Program-made: the position numbers and the translations under genes | Assembly: GCA_023101885.1 (NCBI GenBank) | Contig: JALPQD010000628.1 | Coordinates: 262,619-326,618 of the forward strand | From: Typhlomys cinereus | Taxonomy: Eukaryota > Chordata > Mammalia > Rodentia > Platacanthomyidae | DNA length: 64,000 nt | Reading direction: 5' to 3' | Notes under the pieces: generated by a model | Told to the model about the DNA's origin: nothing | The model's input: the letters and a program-made list of their open reading frames with translations, nothing else | Databases searched by the model: none | Part shown: positions 10,501 to 22,400 of the stretch, piece after piece | How the letters are laid out: each line of letters begins with the position of its first letter | Numbering within the stretch: the stretch's first letter is position 1

Positions 10501-12110
10501 ACTGTAAAGTTTCCTGACAGTAAATTCCCAAAAGCTGAAGGCAAAGATCATTTTTCATAGTGCTTTAGTTTGCAAAAGTTTTATAAACTTATTTCACAAA
10601 GTCTTATCAAGTGCCTAGATTCTTCTGGTTGGTAGTTTGTTAAAAATGAAAAGCTCACCAATAGAAACAACTCTGACTTCATTCACAGAGCAAAGAAACA
10701 TTTGTTATGTGATTAATTGCTTTTTAATTTGTCTGAATCTATCTGATTTGTTTAGTCTAGATTCTGGAATATTATGTTTCTTAAAATAGGCCATATGTAC
10801 ACATCAGGTATCTGTTGGCTTGTAAATATCCTGACTGTGTGTGCAAGTGCAAACATTTCAGGACTTATGGTAGAGTGGGTGGAGTGGGGCAGGCTAGTGC
10901 AAGAGTGCACATTCACATCCACACACTTTCTCCTCTTACACAGCAGACTCAGGCAAGCCTTAGTGCTCATTTCTTTTGTGCTTTTTCCTGTACATGTTGT
11001 GCTTCTTATCTAATGGGTGCACAAGAAAGATATATGATTTACTTATTGCCCTGTAAGAGTCAAGAGAGCAGTGATTTTAAAAAAGGAAGTCTGAAAGAAT
11101 TCTCCATTCAGTGATGTTTTCTACTTAACTATTTCTAGACATTGTAATCATAACTATGAACATGCAAATTTCCTGTGAGTTAAAGAATTTTTCTCTCACA
11201 ACTCAATAATACATTTTGAAACTGGAGCAGAGGGATATTTAGTTTAACACCTACCGACTTTGAGTGTTAAATCCATTAAGATGATTCTCTCTGAGTTCAG
11301 ACACTAATGATAAAACCATCTGTAAAACAGAATCAGTTGCGGGTTAACTCACACTGCAAACAGGACTGCATCAGTTCTGTTTTTCTTTCTGTGAGTGATA
11401 TTTCCGTTACGATTCCCTCCCCCATTCGCTCCTTATGTTCTACTCTGTCAGACTGAAAGGAAAATAGTACCAGGTCACACTTGCTAATAAGTGGGATTTA
11501 TGTTCTATGTCTATTACACAACATTCCTCCTTAAGGAATGAACAAAAGATAGATCATCCATTTCCTAAGAATTAAAACCAAATCCATTACAACATACAAA
11601 AGTTCAATTTCTTCTTTCTTGAGTTCCTTATTTTTAAAAAGTTCTTTTCATGTGTAAAGCTTCCACACCAAAATGGCACATAAACATTAAAGATACCACT
11701 TTTAGAAGTGTTATATCAAGATTATGAATTATAATGTCTTGACTATAAAATTAGATAGAAGAAAACACATCTACCAGCTTATTTAGTGATTTCTGCTTTG
11801 TTTCAACTTAAAATTCCAATTGGATTACTTAAAATGCATGATTTGTACAGCAATTCAGGCTGGTTAAAGGATTCTCTTCTCCCAGAAATCTATGCATGAG
11901 GAAGCGAGGTATGTTATGAGAAAGGTTGGCCTGGTTTCCTCCTTTCTCAAAGCTTCCCATCTCACTGTTCTTTACATGACCAAAAGTCTGCCCAAGGTAA
12001 GAGAAACAGAAGTTCAACTCTCCTGCGTAAGCAACAAGCTTCACTTGCACTCTTTAATGATGGCGTGTTCAGCAATGGAAATTTCAATACTAAACATTTA
12101 ACATACTCAC
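10501..12110. other. non-repeat, probably intronic DNA
   Basis: AT-rich unique sequence downstream (in minus-strand sense) of the exon at 12111-12224. No further exon was recognised. Frames at 10752-11114 and 11829-12101 overlap on both strands and lack splice sites. Confidence 0.45.
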
Positions 12111-12224
12111 ATTTTTAAGTAAGTCAGGATAGTAGTCAACAGGCTCATATCCAAGACTTTGAGTAAAAAGACCAACTTCTTTTGTATCAAATTTGAATGC
12201 TGAAAGTATATGAGATAACCAACC
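12111..12224 (-). CDS. internal coding exon of an unidentified minus-strand gene
   Basis: Read on the minus strand, a pyrimidine-rich tract (ttctttgtctttatatttt) ends in AAG just before position 12224. The exon closes at 12111 in AAT followed by a GTGAGTATG donor. The exon is 114 bp, a multiple of three, and its first frame is fully open for 38 residues, beginning [13 protein letters not shown] and ending YYPDLLKN. The peptide is acidic-aromatic in its second half and has no transmembrane segment. A second frame is also open by chance and the third is closed. The exon lies in non-repeat DNA, unlike most open frames here. I do not recognise the protein family. No second exon with equally good signals was found, so neighbouring exons probably lie far away or outside the window. 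The 114-bp length and phase 0/0 would let it be skipped without a frameshift. Confidence is good that this is an exon and nil on its function. Confidence 0.7.
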
Positions 12225-12427
12225 CTTAAAAAATATAAAGACAAAGAAGATAAATTAGCTTCTTCAAAGTGAATGAGAACACCCGCAGTAGACAGTGACT
12301 AAAGTCATCTGTAAGTCGGACAGTTCCCATGAAACAGGACCACTGTGCCCAGGAACCCAGCTCATTTTATTTCAAGGCATAAAGAAGAAACATTAACATT
12401 CAAATTAGTACATTCAAAAAAAGCTCA

Positions 12428-12665
12428 GGGTTGGAGAGATGGCTCAAGGGTTAAGACTCTGCCTTGCAAGCAGAAGATCCTGAGTTCAGATCCCAGGTCC
12501 CACATAAAAATGTCAGGTGGAAACATTCGCGGCCTGTACTTCTGGCTCTGGTGGGTGAAGCCTAGGAAATCCCAGAGCAAAGCAAGATAGAGATAGAAGC
12601 AATTCAGGATGATACCCGAAGTCACCCTTAGTCCTCCACAGGGACACACAGTGCCCTCTCACACA

Positions 12666-12719
<54 letters not shown>

Positions 12720-12738
12720 ATAAATAAAAAAAAATTAA
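12428..12738 (+). mobile_element. B2-superfamily SINE with (CA)n tail
   Basis: Head 'ggttggagagatggctcaagggttaag', B box 'gagttcagatccc', body 'ttctggctctggtgggtgaagcc', then (CA)n at about 12659-12713 and an A-rich end. It is an intermediate-age member of the main SINE family. Confidence 0.88.
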
Positions 12739-15700
12739 AAAGTTCAAATGGTTGTTTACAGTGAAACAATAATAAGGTACAATGACAATAAAAGAATGAA
12801 CCATATTAAGAACTGGATCATTATTGTTTCTAAACTCAGCAAAGTTTTTGTGGTGCTGGTGTTCCTAGTCATGCAAACAGTTTAATGATGAGCTATACAG
12901 CCCAGCCTCAACAGAATATTAGATTTTTTTTATTCTTTCAGAATATTAGATTGATACAAGATCTCAGACATGACAAAGACACAAATCATCAGGAAAGAAT
13001 CTATAAAAATGGCACCTGGAAATCCACCATTAGAAAAAAGTTATTACCTTCCACTATTTATCAAAATCCACTCACATTTAATGCAAAAAAATCAACATAC
13101 GGATAAAATGAAATAATTACCAAGGACAAAAATGTGTCTTTTCACAGGTCCAAATGAGGAAGAGCTCTGATAGCTGGAAATCAAGGAAGGAAAAAGCCTA
13201 AGGTAAAAATGCTGGTTGTTCCAAGTAAAAATAAAACCCTGCCTTGAGAGAAAACAGTGTAAGCACAACCAGGAAGACCATTAACAACAAACAGCAGAGA
13301 CCATGTGCAAGTCACCTAAGGCACAAAACAGCAAAAGACAAACACTGAGAGCACAGGAGATAAATATGGACAATTCACAGAAAAACATACGGCCAAGAAG
13401 CATGTGGACGGGTGGTCGCCCTCCTAACAAGAGGAAACTGGGACACCACTGCACCAATTTTCACTTCTGAGTTCAAATTTCCAACTGACTGACTGACTGA
13501 CACAGTTCTGAAGGCTGCTGGAGTTCCACAAGGCAGTCGCCCCTCTGTGTGAGCTGCTCATGCAATTGTGTGCAGCACCAAGGCACCTAGAGTGTGAGTC
13601 TCGGCCTGTCCCAGGATGAGCTGCCCTAGTCTGTGCCACACACAAGACATGGACAATCTGACAGAGGTGCTGCCTTGCAGAATGCAATGCGACATCGCCA
13701 TTAAATGCATTAAAAAGCTCCAATGGACCTGGAATTCATTCAAGAAAAAAAATTTTAAAAGACACTGAAGATTATGCTCAAAGATGTCCATTTTTGTGCT
13801 ATTTCTCACCATGAGCGAAGTCTAATAGCGGACTGATGGTTGACTTTCAATATCCTTCCACAGTCTCATTATAAGTCATGAACATGTTTATAAGGGGCTT
13901 AAGGTGCCACTTTAAATGTTTTAAATGGTTACAATATTGAAGAAAGGAAGATGCAAAATTACATAACTAGAAATGATCTATTGATCTAAAAATAATGGAA
14001 GAAAAACATCATCAAATATTAACAGTATTTGGTGAATGCTCTGCTGGTGGCTTCCTCTTCCTTTTCTTGCTCCTCCTCCTCTCGCAGACATTTCCTTCTT
14101 TCTACTTGAGGATGCTTCCTAGTTTCTTTTATCTCTGCATACTTTTGTAATCAAAATAGATTCCTTTTGAAAAGGTTTTTTTTTAAATACTTGCTTTTTT
14201 TTTTAACAATAGCTTTACTGAAATAGACTTGACACGTCACAAAACCCAGCCCTGTTAAATGTCATCATAGAGTGTTTTTTTTTAAAGTATATTCACAATG
14301 AAAATGTTGTTAAGTGTTTTTTCTTTCCTTTTTCAGTTTTTGTTCTTCAAGGAAGAATCTTGCTGAATTATTCACACTGCTCTTGAGCCTAGACCCTTCT
14401 TCAGCTTTAGCTTTCTCAGTAGCTAGGTAACACCACCTACCTACCATCTAGCTCATTTGTTGTTATTTTAAAGCCCTACATTGTGCTCTGCATTGTATTT
14501 TTGTAATATAAAATGAGTTGCATACATGTACATAGATATATGCATGTAATTCATACACAAATACTTATAGATGACAGCCTAACACAGGGAGAGGCTACAG
14601 GTACCTCAGGCAATACCTCCACAGGTCAGGGCAGAAAATCCACAGCACACATCCTAGTGACACCCAGGGTTGTTATCAATCATGTGTCATGGTGCTTGTT
14701 TCCATTTTATCATAAAAAATTTCACACATTCAAAATATGTACAGTAACACGACAAATTCCACCTACAGGAAATCGACAGCACAGCAGAAATACAGACGCA
14801 ACCTCCATGCCATCTCCCCCCAGCAACTCCACACAGCCTTCCCTCCCACAGCAGGAAATGCTGCTCAAGAGTGTGGGGTGCCTGCCCTTCAGTGCAAACT
14901 GTGATACCTTGTCACCAGGAGTGAGGTGTGCTCTGGGATCCTGAGCACAGAACTCCAGGCAATACTCTTAAAGTAATATAGTTGAAACCTCTTGTCTTTA
15001 TAGAGATACAGTATAATGTTTAAGCTAGATAAATCTGAGCAGCTTTGAAGATACTCATGGCTTAAACTACATCCACAAAACTAGAAATGTGTACAGCATT
15101 ATTTACCAAAAAATGAATACACTGAAGGAGAAAGTTTGAAATTTATAAGGTGAATATGAACTTTTTATAAGTGTACTTCAAAGGTTCCTTGCCGCAAGGA
15201 CCATAGGCTGTCTGGGGCCTCTTGTACAACATCGATTTTCTCCCTTTCTTCCCAAACTTAGAACAGAAAACAAAGGTGCTGACAACAGCCTCAGCAGGCA
15301 TCTTTGTTCAAGTGCTGGGCGCAGTCGGGTGAGACAGGCAGGCACAGCTGTGAGGGATGGCAGGGTCATCAAGCATCTTCCTCCCCTGGGAGCTGCAATT
15401 ACATCACAGGGTGCAAGGGGCCTCGGCAAGTGAGAGGACATGGAGCACTTCCTCCCTGCCCTCTACCTCCTCCCAGATGTCACACACACAAGTGCTCTGG
15501 GCAAGGAAAGCCTGGCCAGCCCTATGCCAAAGCCATGCGGAGATGATCAGTGTGACCCAGGAGGCAGAGGTAGGGCAGGCAGCATTGGTTTGGGCATCAG
15601 GAAGCTCAGCCTCAGGGACAGCTAGGCTCTAGTCCAATCAGGTCAGGAAGAAGGAGGCAGAACTAAAGAGCCTCTGTCTTTGACAAGACTTTTGTGTTTC

Positions 15701-15760
15701 ACTCAACAAACGCTGAAAGCACTTCCCAGGAGCTGTTCTACATGCTTTATTATCGGGAAC
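12739..15760. other. mostly unique DNA, no gene seen
   Basis: There are T-rich runs at 14176-14205 and 14274-14284, and four tandem 'gact' units at 13486-13501. Frames at 13424-13812 (minus), 14513-14944 (plus) and 15178-15632 (both strands) show no family likeness and no paired splice signals. 15178-15660 is noticeably GC-richer than its surroundings. Confidence 0.45.
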
Positions 15761-15763
15761 TCT

Positions 15764-16149
15764 CTCTCTCTCTCTGTCTCTGTCTGTCTCTCTCTGTGTA
15801 GTGTTATGTGGTGTGTGTGGTTATGTGTGTGTGTGGTGCACGTGCCAGTGCGTGTGCATCTGGAGGGCACGTGGGCCAGCATCAGGTATCTTCCACTATC
15901 CCATTCTGCCTTACTTTGTGACACAGGATCCCTAACTGAACTTGGAGCTCAGCAGATCACTGGACTGGCCAGTAAGTCCTGGGATCCCCCTGGCTCTGCA
16001 CTCCCCGATTCTACCCTCTGCCCATGCCAATGCTGGAGCTACACACATGCACCAGCATGCCTGGCTTTTACATGGAAGCTGAAAGTCTGAACTCAGGTCT
16101 TCATGCTTGCACGGCAAGCGCTTTACCCACTGAGCCATGTCCCCGGCCC
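15764..16149 (-). mobile_element. B4-type SINE, minus orientation, with CT and TG tracts
   Basis: Head 'cccactgagccatgtccccggccc' at its right end, B-box complement 'tctgaactcaggtcttcatgcttgcacggcaagcgc', 7SL-like core 'acacatgcaccagcatgcctggc', and a left-end tract of CT then TG repeats (15764-15835) as its tail. Confidence 0.8.
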
Positions 16150-16770
16150 CAAATAGGGGCTCTTAATCCTCCCTTCACATAGGCAACAGGGACACTGAAA
16201 CAAAATTTAAGTCACCACCCAAGGATCGATACCTACTTTATGACCAAACCTTACAGGGAGTTGCCCTTGGTCACTTTCCACAAGACGACTGGGCATAGTA
16301 AGAGATTAACAGCAATAATAAAATAGAGAATTATAACAAAGTGCTGTAATAAAACTTCTAGCATCCTACTGTTACACTCAGTGGTCATTTAACTAAAATA
16401 AGTGATACCTCAACTGAAGTACCTGATATCACATCCATGGATCTGATGACAGAATAGTTTGAGGCTGGTGGGATATAATTGGAGTTCACATGCTACTCAG
16501 AATGGCATGCACTTTAAACATATGTTTCTACAATTTTTTGCTTAATGTTTTTGGATTACAGTTGGCCATGGTAACTGAAAGAGTAGAAGGAGAAATGTTG
16601 GGAAAAGAGGGTGACTATAATTTGAATGGCAGACTTATCCTGCTTTAAATTTCCAAAATTATATGGATAGAAAGCTATTTCTTTTTTAATTTAATTTGCA
16701 TCGGGATAGCTTAATGAATGTGTACATTAAAGGGATGATTAGATAGGAGAAGAAACACTGTTAAAACATT
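16150..16770. other. unassigned AT-rich DNA
   Basis: No gene or clear repeat was recognised. Confidence 0.4.
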
Positions 16771-16998
16771 GTTTGGGATATAACTCAAATGACAGATTCT
16801 CTGCCTAGCAGCACAAAGTCTAGGGTTTGGTTCCCAGCCCCCATAAAAACAGAAGTCACAATGTACTCCTGCAATCCCAGTATATAGGAGGTGGAGGCAG
16901 AAGAACCATAAATTCAAGGTTAACCTTGGCTACAAAGCGAGTTTGAGGCCAGTGTGAGACCTTTCCTATAAATAAATAAATAAATAAATAAATAAATA
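16771..16998 (+). mobile_element. ID+B1 composite SINE with (AAAT)n tail
   Basis: A diverged ID head ('tctgcctagcagcacaaagtctagggtttggttcccagc') is joined to a B1 half ('ctcctgcaatcccagtatataggaggtggaggcag', 'tacaaagcgagtttgaggccag'). It ends in seven to eight AAAT units. Confidence 0.85.
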
Positions 16999-17024
16999 CC
17001 AAATGCTATATAGATTCATAAATA

Positions 17025-17230
17025 TTTCCCCATACCACTTTAAAAAATTACCATAATGCTCAGTATTGGCAAGAATGTGGTAAAGTGGGCATGCTGTTGC
17101 TGTTAGGAGCACAAATTTGTAAAGCCTTCCCAAGTATCACTTGATAATGTGTAGCTGCAAAAATTATAACGTGTCTGCCCTACAAGGCAGCAATATTGAC
17201 AAGTGGTCTAGGAAGTATGGACCATGAGAG
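17025..17230 (+). mobile_element. old L1 ORF2 fragment, left half of a split copy
   Basis: It resembles degenerate ORF2: 'cagtattggcaagaatgtggtaaagtgggcatgct..tgctgttaggagcacaaat' and 'tctaggaagtatggacc'. The sequence resumes at 17901. Confidence 0.65.
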
Positions 17231-17900
17231 TGTGACGGGTTAATGTTATTATCTCGCTAGTGGGTTGGTTATCAAAGAGTAGGTTTCCATAGTTAGATAT
17301 AGGTGTCAATGTGCTCTGGAAACATTTGTGGAGAATTAGTAGTTGAGTTAAACCCAGAGCGAACCTGTAGGAGATTGTCTAGTTGATGGGGAAGGTACAG
17401 ACCATGCTGGGTCTCCCAGCAGGTGAATAAAATGGAGAGAACTGTTTAAGAAAGTGGGCATCCTTGTACATACTTGGCCAGACATACTGGTCTGACAAGT
17501 AAGGATTGTCCCTCTCTCAGCTGCTATGTGGATATGGTACGGCCAGTTCCCTCAGCCCTGGTGTTGGTGTGAGGCTATCCTGTCAATCCGGACAAGCAGA
17601 ATTGTCTAAGAGAGAATAAGCCTTTTATTCCTTTAAGCAGTTTTGTCAAGTTTTATCAGCAACACGCAGAGTAATTGCAACAGTAGGCTACTGAGCAGGG
17701 TGAATTCATTTGCTCCTCTCTCGGAAGTATTTTCTTGTCCTTTTGTCTGAAACCACAGAGTAAATCAGCAAGGCCTGTCCCTGATACAGCCCTAGATCTA
17801 ACAATTCCAACCTCCAGAACTTTAAGAAATAAACCTTTGTCTGTTATAAATGATCTAGACGTAGGCATTCTGTTATAGCAGCATAAAAACAGACTAATAA
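17231..17900 (+). mobile_element. LTR-like element (MaLR-type), split by a hAT-like element
   Basis: The left part 'tgtgacgggttaatgttattatctc..agtgggttggttatcaaagagtagg' and the right part 'ctactgag..aacctccagaactttaagaaataaacctttgtctgttataaatgatctag..ttatagcagcataaaaacagactaata' together follow a classic MaLR LTR. The part in between (17284-17687) is a later insertion. Confidence 0.7.
17284..17679 (+). mobile_element. hAT-like non-autonomous DNA element, copy 2
   Basis: Homologous to 9509-9930 from end to end ('catagttagatataggtgtcaa' to 'gagtaattgca'). It is flanked by agagtagg (17276-17283) and acagtagg (17680-17687), 7 of 8 matching. It was inserted in the LTR. Confidence 0.78.
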
Positions 17901-18180
17901 GGTAGCTAGAACATGCAACTTTCAAGAATCTGTCCAAGGAGAGAAAGATTAATCACAACATTACTTATAACAGTAAAGAAATGAGAAGCAACCAAAGCCC
18001 TCAACAATACTGGACCGGCTGGACTGATTTATACAACAGTGGGCCTTAGTTGTAAAAGACACTCAGTGACACTGCAAAAGGCAGCACACCAGCACAAAAA
18101 GCAACATGTAAACCTGCGTGCTCAATGTAACTACAATATTGTACATACAAAAATGCCAAGAGGGAGTGCAAAATAAAGCT
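17901..18180 (+). mobile_element. old L1 ORF2 fragment, right half
   Basis: It continues the ORF2 copy of 17025-17230: 'aacattacttataacagtaaagaaatgagaagcaacc', 'caacaatactggaccggctggactgatttatacaacagtggg'. Confidence 0.65.
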
Positions 18181-21096
18181 GGAACAGCCATTACTTGAAG
18201 ATTTGAAATTTCTTCTCCATGATTTAAATGTTCAAAGTTTCTACAATTACTATACTCTAATTTTAACTGAAAAAATATTTTGTAGAACCTAAATTACTTG
18301 CTTTAAATTATGGCTGCTTTCCCACAATTCTATGAAAAGAATTACTGTGGAAGAGTGACTTTGGGGCTGGATAAAACAAGCAGAAGTCAGAGAATCAATG
18401 CACTGAGTCCTGACTCAGGTTACCTGGCTTTCAAACCAAGTATCTCATACTTTAGTTCCTAAACCTCATTTAAAATAAAATTAAAAAATAATTAAGCTTC
18501 TCTGGAAATGTGACCCTGTGGCAGAGTATAGCATAACCTATCCATTCCCAGCACTAAAAAGAATAAAACAAAAACCATCAAGTATTTTTCTCATTGCTAG
18601 TATTACCTTGTATTACTGCCACCTAGTGGCAAGTGCTCTAAACATTAATCTTCAAGCAAAAAGAAATTCCTGTAGTCACAGTCTTCTATTATTCTTAAAA
18701 GCAGATTCTTTTTTTAAATGTTGGAAGAGAAATCTGGAGATCCCCTATTTTAAGCTCCTTATATTTCTTGATGAGAGACTGACTAATGAACATGAACAGA
18801 CATCTACCAAAAGAATGGATAAAACTGATCTGTACTGATATGAAAACGTCCAAAACTATCACTAGAGCGGAGGTGTGGGGGGCGGGAGAGAACAGGCACC
18901 GTCACAGCTACACAAGAAATGTTTTTGGCTCAGTGTTGATTTAAGCAAGAATTTTATGAACAAAAGAAGTCTGCTGAGGTTGCTTAGAATGCTTGTTCTG
19001 CAGAAGACCCTTGCTAAGCCCACCTCCTGCCCTTGTGGGCAGGTGTCTCCCCTGTCCTTGCCCCCCTGTGTCTGCTGCATCTCAGGCAGGCAGCATGTCT
19101 GTTCCCAGACGGCTGAGAACGTGGCTTGGCACTGGGTTGAGGTGTGTTAGAAGAGCTGTGGGTTTGCTCAGGCAAAGGACTGGGAGAGCCAAACTGTGGT
19201 CAATATTCTTGAATGCAGACAGAGCACATGCTGTATGTTTTTCCAAACCATTCCTTCATCTGATCATTAAAGTCTCATAGAATTTCCACCACTGTACTCT
19301 CTAGTGCACAGGCCTCTTTACACAGAGTATTTTTTTAAAAAATGGCTGAAAACTAGGATCCCTTATTCATCCACTTGACAAGCATACATCAAGTGTGATA
19401 TGTATTCAAGCCACTCAATTGAAATGGTGGGATTCCCCTTCCTCCAAAGCTTCGCTGGACGACTAAGATGGGGGAGCCCATGAGCCTCAACATCATGGGC
19501 GCTGAGATGAAGGTGAGGCGTTTACTGTGGGAACCGAAGAAAGGGTGCGCCCCATCCTGTGGTTTGTGGTTTTCGGGGTGCTCCCAGAGTGACGGCATCA
19601 GACACTTGGAAAAGCAGGAAGAGAGAAAGGAAACAGGACCAGGGAGGAGCAGAGCACAGGGCATGGCAGGCAGCCCCATGGAAACGCCCCTGTGGATCCA
19701 GCTTGCCCCAGCGCCGCCTCGACCCCCTGGCCGAGCTTACTTCTTGGCCTTTCTCTTTGATCCCTGAGGTGTGGTGAAGCCCTACAGTACGTCCAATTCA
19801 TCCGGCGACTTTCAGCCTCCCCAGCATCTCTTCGAGACCCTGGCTGCTCTGGCCCAGCTCTAGTTGTCTAAATCACACTTCTTTCAAAATCCATCTTTCT
19901 CCAAGATTCCAGTTCTATTTTCAGGTAAGTAAGATCTTGACCTCTTGCAGTCTCCACGATCTTCTGATCGCCTTTTCTGAAGGAGTCTTGCAGTGTTTTG
20001 AAAAGCACACTTCCCAGTCCACTTGGTAGCCCGTAGGCAAGGAAAAAAGAGACTGTCTCACCAATCTTTGGCTTTCCTTGAGTACCTATAAGATAGTCCT
20101 TTGGCATTACGTGCTACACTGGTTCGAAAAACACTTGCTGAATCAAGATCAACAAAACAGATTATTCTTTTATAACTATTACAGGTTTCCTCTGTATACA
20201 TCCTTATAGGATAATATGATAAATTTTATTTTCCATAATTTGATTTCCTAAGCTTCAAGTCATAAAATACAGAACTGAAAAACATAACAGTGCTATGGAC
20301 TCTCACTTCAAGAGACTGGCTCAGTGTGGTTGACAGTGGCCAGTCTTGCACACTGATGTGGACGCAGCCTTTGCAGCTAGGCAGCAGAGGTAAGCTGTGG
20401 GCACAGCATCCACAGTCAGGACGCCTGGGGAACACCGAAGCAGCAGCACCGAGCACCCTCTTTGTGGAAAGGGGCCTGAAAAATTCCAAAGCAGTCTTCT
20501 GCTGTATTTATATCAGAATCAATATTCACCTTTACATGCTGACAGTCTTTGTTCCATTTTCATAGCTTATTCAATTTAATTATTTTGCCCCCCAAGTTAC
20601 CCCTGAGATATATTACTATATATTATCATCTTTCTTCTAAAGCCTTTCCAAAAGTAACCAGTATATTACTCTAGAAACAGGCCCCAGAAATGCTATCATT
20701 TTGAATATTTGACATCTTTCACCACATAATACATCCAAATACAAAATACATATCCAATAAAAATATATATAGTATTATTGGAATTGTCTGTTTGCTAAGC
20801 AAACATTAAAATTCTTAAATTAATTAAATCACCTACAAATGATTTATACTTTTATAAACTGGTATCACAGTGAAAATTATGTTCTTAATAGCAACTTAAA
20901 TTCTCATTGTCTCCTCTCCACTCATAAAGACAATCTAAAAATTAGGTCAATAAGTATCACCTAAATTTACTCCAAGAGGGAGGAGGAAAAGAAAAAGAAA
21001 TCCCTTTCTAGAGTCAATGGACTGGCAATACCTGTATGTGCAATGTGACAAAACGTCAGAGGAGATTGCACAGATTGTTGTTTATTTTTGTCTGCT

Positions 21097-21098
<2 letters not shown>
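18181..21098. other. mainly unique DNA, one GC-richer patch
   Basis: 19440-19860 is GC-rich with an ATG (19468) followed 45 bases later by AAG|GTGAGG. No family or matching exon was found. A 79-codon minus frame spans 19868-20107 with no convincing acceptor. AT-rich from 20570 on. Confidence 0.45.
18616..18629 (-). promoter_or_regulatory. CTCF-type motif, perfect 14-base consensus
   Basis: The minus strand reads CCACTAGGTGGCAG, which fits CCASYAGRKGGCRS at all 14 positions. It lies in non-repeat sequence. It would be read in minus orientation. Binding is inferred from the motif alone. Confidence 0.55.
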
Positions 21099-21154
<56 letters not shown>

Positions 21155-21440
21155 CAGACATGTGAATGAAGTGGAAAATAACATAATGTATGGTGGTGTT
21201 CCTCATCTTTTCACCTTGCATAACACTGGGTTTCTTCACCAGTGCTGTATAGTAAGCCAGGCTAACTGGCCTGTGAACTTTGAAGCTCCTCGGGTCTCCA
21301 CCTCCCATTTCCCATAGGCATGCAGAGATTACAGACACTTGTGCCATTGCTTCTGGTATTTACATGGGATCAGGGGACACGAACTCTGGTCCTCATGCTT
21401 GCTGGCAAGCACTTTACTTGCTGAGTCTTCTCCTCAATCC
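21099..21440 (-). mobile_element. B4-type SINE, minus orientation, with (TG)27 tract
   Basis: It ends at 'tactttacttgctgagtc..tcaatcc' (reverse of the tRNA-like head). The core has 'aggcatgcagagattacagacacttgtgcc', and the left end is an unbroken TG run at 21099-21153. Confidence 0.78.
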
Positions 21441-22100
21441 AGCAAACATAGATGTTTGGTAACAAGAATTCAGTGTCACAAAGATGTCCATTATTTGGCA
21501 TATAAATTCTGCAATTAAATGATAATCCTAGATAGGATTTTTATGGAGCCTCACAAGCATTTCTGAAACCACACACAAAAAAGCAAGGGGCCAACCGCAG
21601 CGCATGCTGAGGGCAAAAAAAGAAATTATACAAATATGCATGCAATATGACTACATTATATAAAGTTAAAAAGAAAACAGGCCACTAAAAGAGATGTTGT
21701 ACAAGCATAAGAATACAAAACAAAAATGTTGCCCATATTGTCAGAATCATTTTGCCTGTCCTGTCTACATGTAGTGCCATAAAACTGAGATTTCTCAAGA
21801 AAGAAACCTATCACTATTTCAGAATCTGCAATCCTGTGCATCTGAAATTATAAAGAACAATTTGCTTCCAAATTATGAAATACACTGTATAGTTAGTGGT
21901 AATGATAAAGCTAGAAAAGAAACAACATTCAAAGTACATGAAAAGTTAGAATTTTAAGTTTAATAAAAGCTGTCATAATGTTATTTCTGAATTAAGAATT
22001 AAAAGATATTTTAACATCTGACTAAGCATATTTGATAGAGCAGACTTGATCTATGATCCAAATCAAGAGAAGATAAATCCTCACTTAAAAATATGATTTA
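21441..22100. other. unassigned AT-rich DNA
   Basis: No gene or clear repeat was recognised. Confidence 0.4.
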
Positions 22101-22400
22101 TGCTACAGTTTGGATCTGAATATCCCCCATAGTCTAATGAGTATATATGAGGCACTATCTTTAGGAGACTAAAACCCTTTGGAGGTGAGGTCACCAGGGG
22201 AGGCCTGTGAAGATTATAGCTCAGTTCCTGTTCCGGTCTCCCTCTCTGCTTCCGGGTGCATCCATACATCCCGCTGCCATGAACTGAGATGCCGCACAAC
22301 GCCTTCCCCACAAAGATGGACTGAAACCATTAGCCAACCCGACCCTTTTCTCGTAAGTTCCTGTGAGATAGTGATTATAGTCACACAAAAGTAATTTACT
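22101..22400 (+). mobile_element. LTR-like repeat, family A, copy 2
   Basis: It starts 'tgctacagtttggatctgaatatccccc' and ends near 'agtcacacaaaagtaatttact'. Its middle ('ggaggtgaggtcaccaggggaggcc', 'gatggactgaaaccattagccaa') parallels the copies at 8535 and 29521. Confidence 0.55.

Noticed and set aside
19468..19514. Possible first exon MGEPMSLNIMGAEMK followed by GTGAGG
   Set aside because: Attractive donor, but no matching downstream exon or family, and no clear promoter or CpG island.
19868..20107. 79-codon minus-strand open frame (MPKDYLIGTQGKPK...) as a gene or exon
   Set aside because: A stop lies three codons upstream of the ATG, the possible acceptor (ttatag) lacks a pyrimidine tract, and no family is recognised. 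A CAG|GTAAGTAAG donor-like word on the opposite strand has no open frame leading to it.
20967..21347. Long histidine/threonine-rich frame (126 codons)
   Set aside because: Translation of a (TG)n tract in a SINE; same explanation for the CV-repeat frames at 12513, 26442, 34951, 46370 and 55644.
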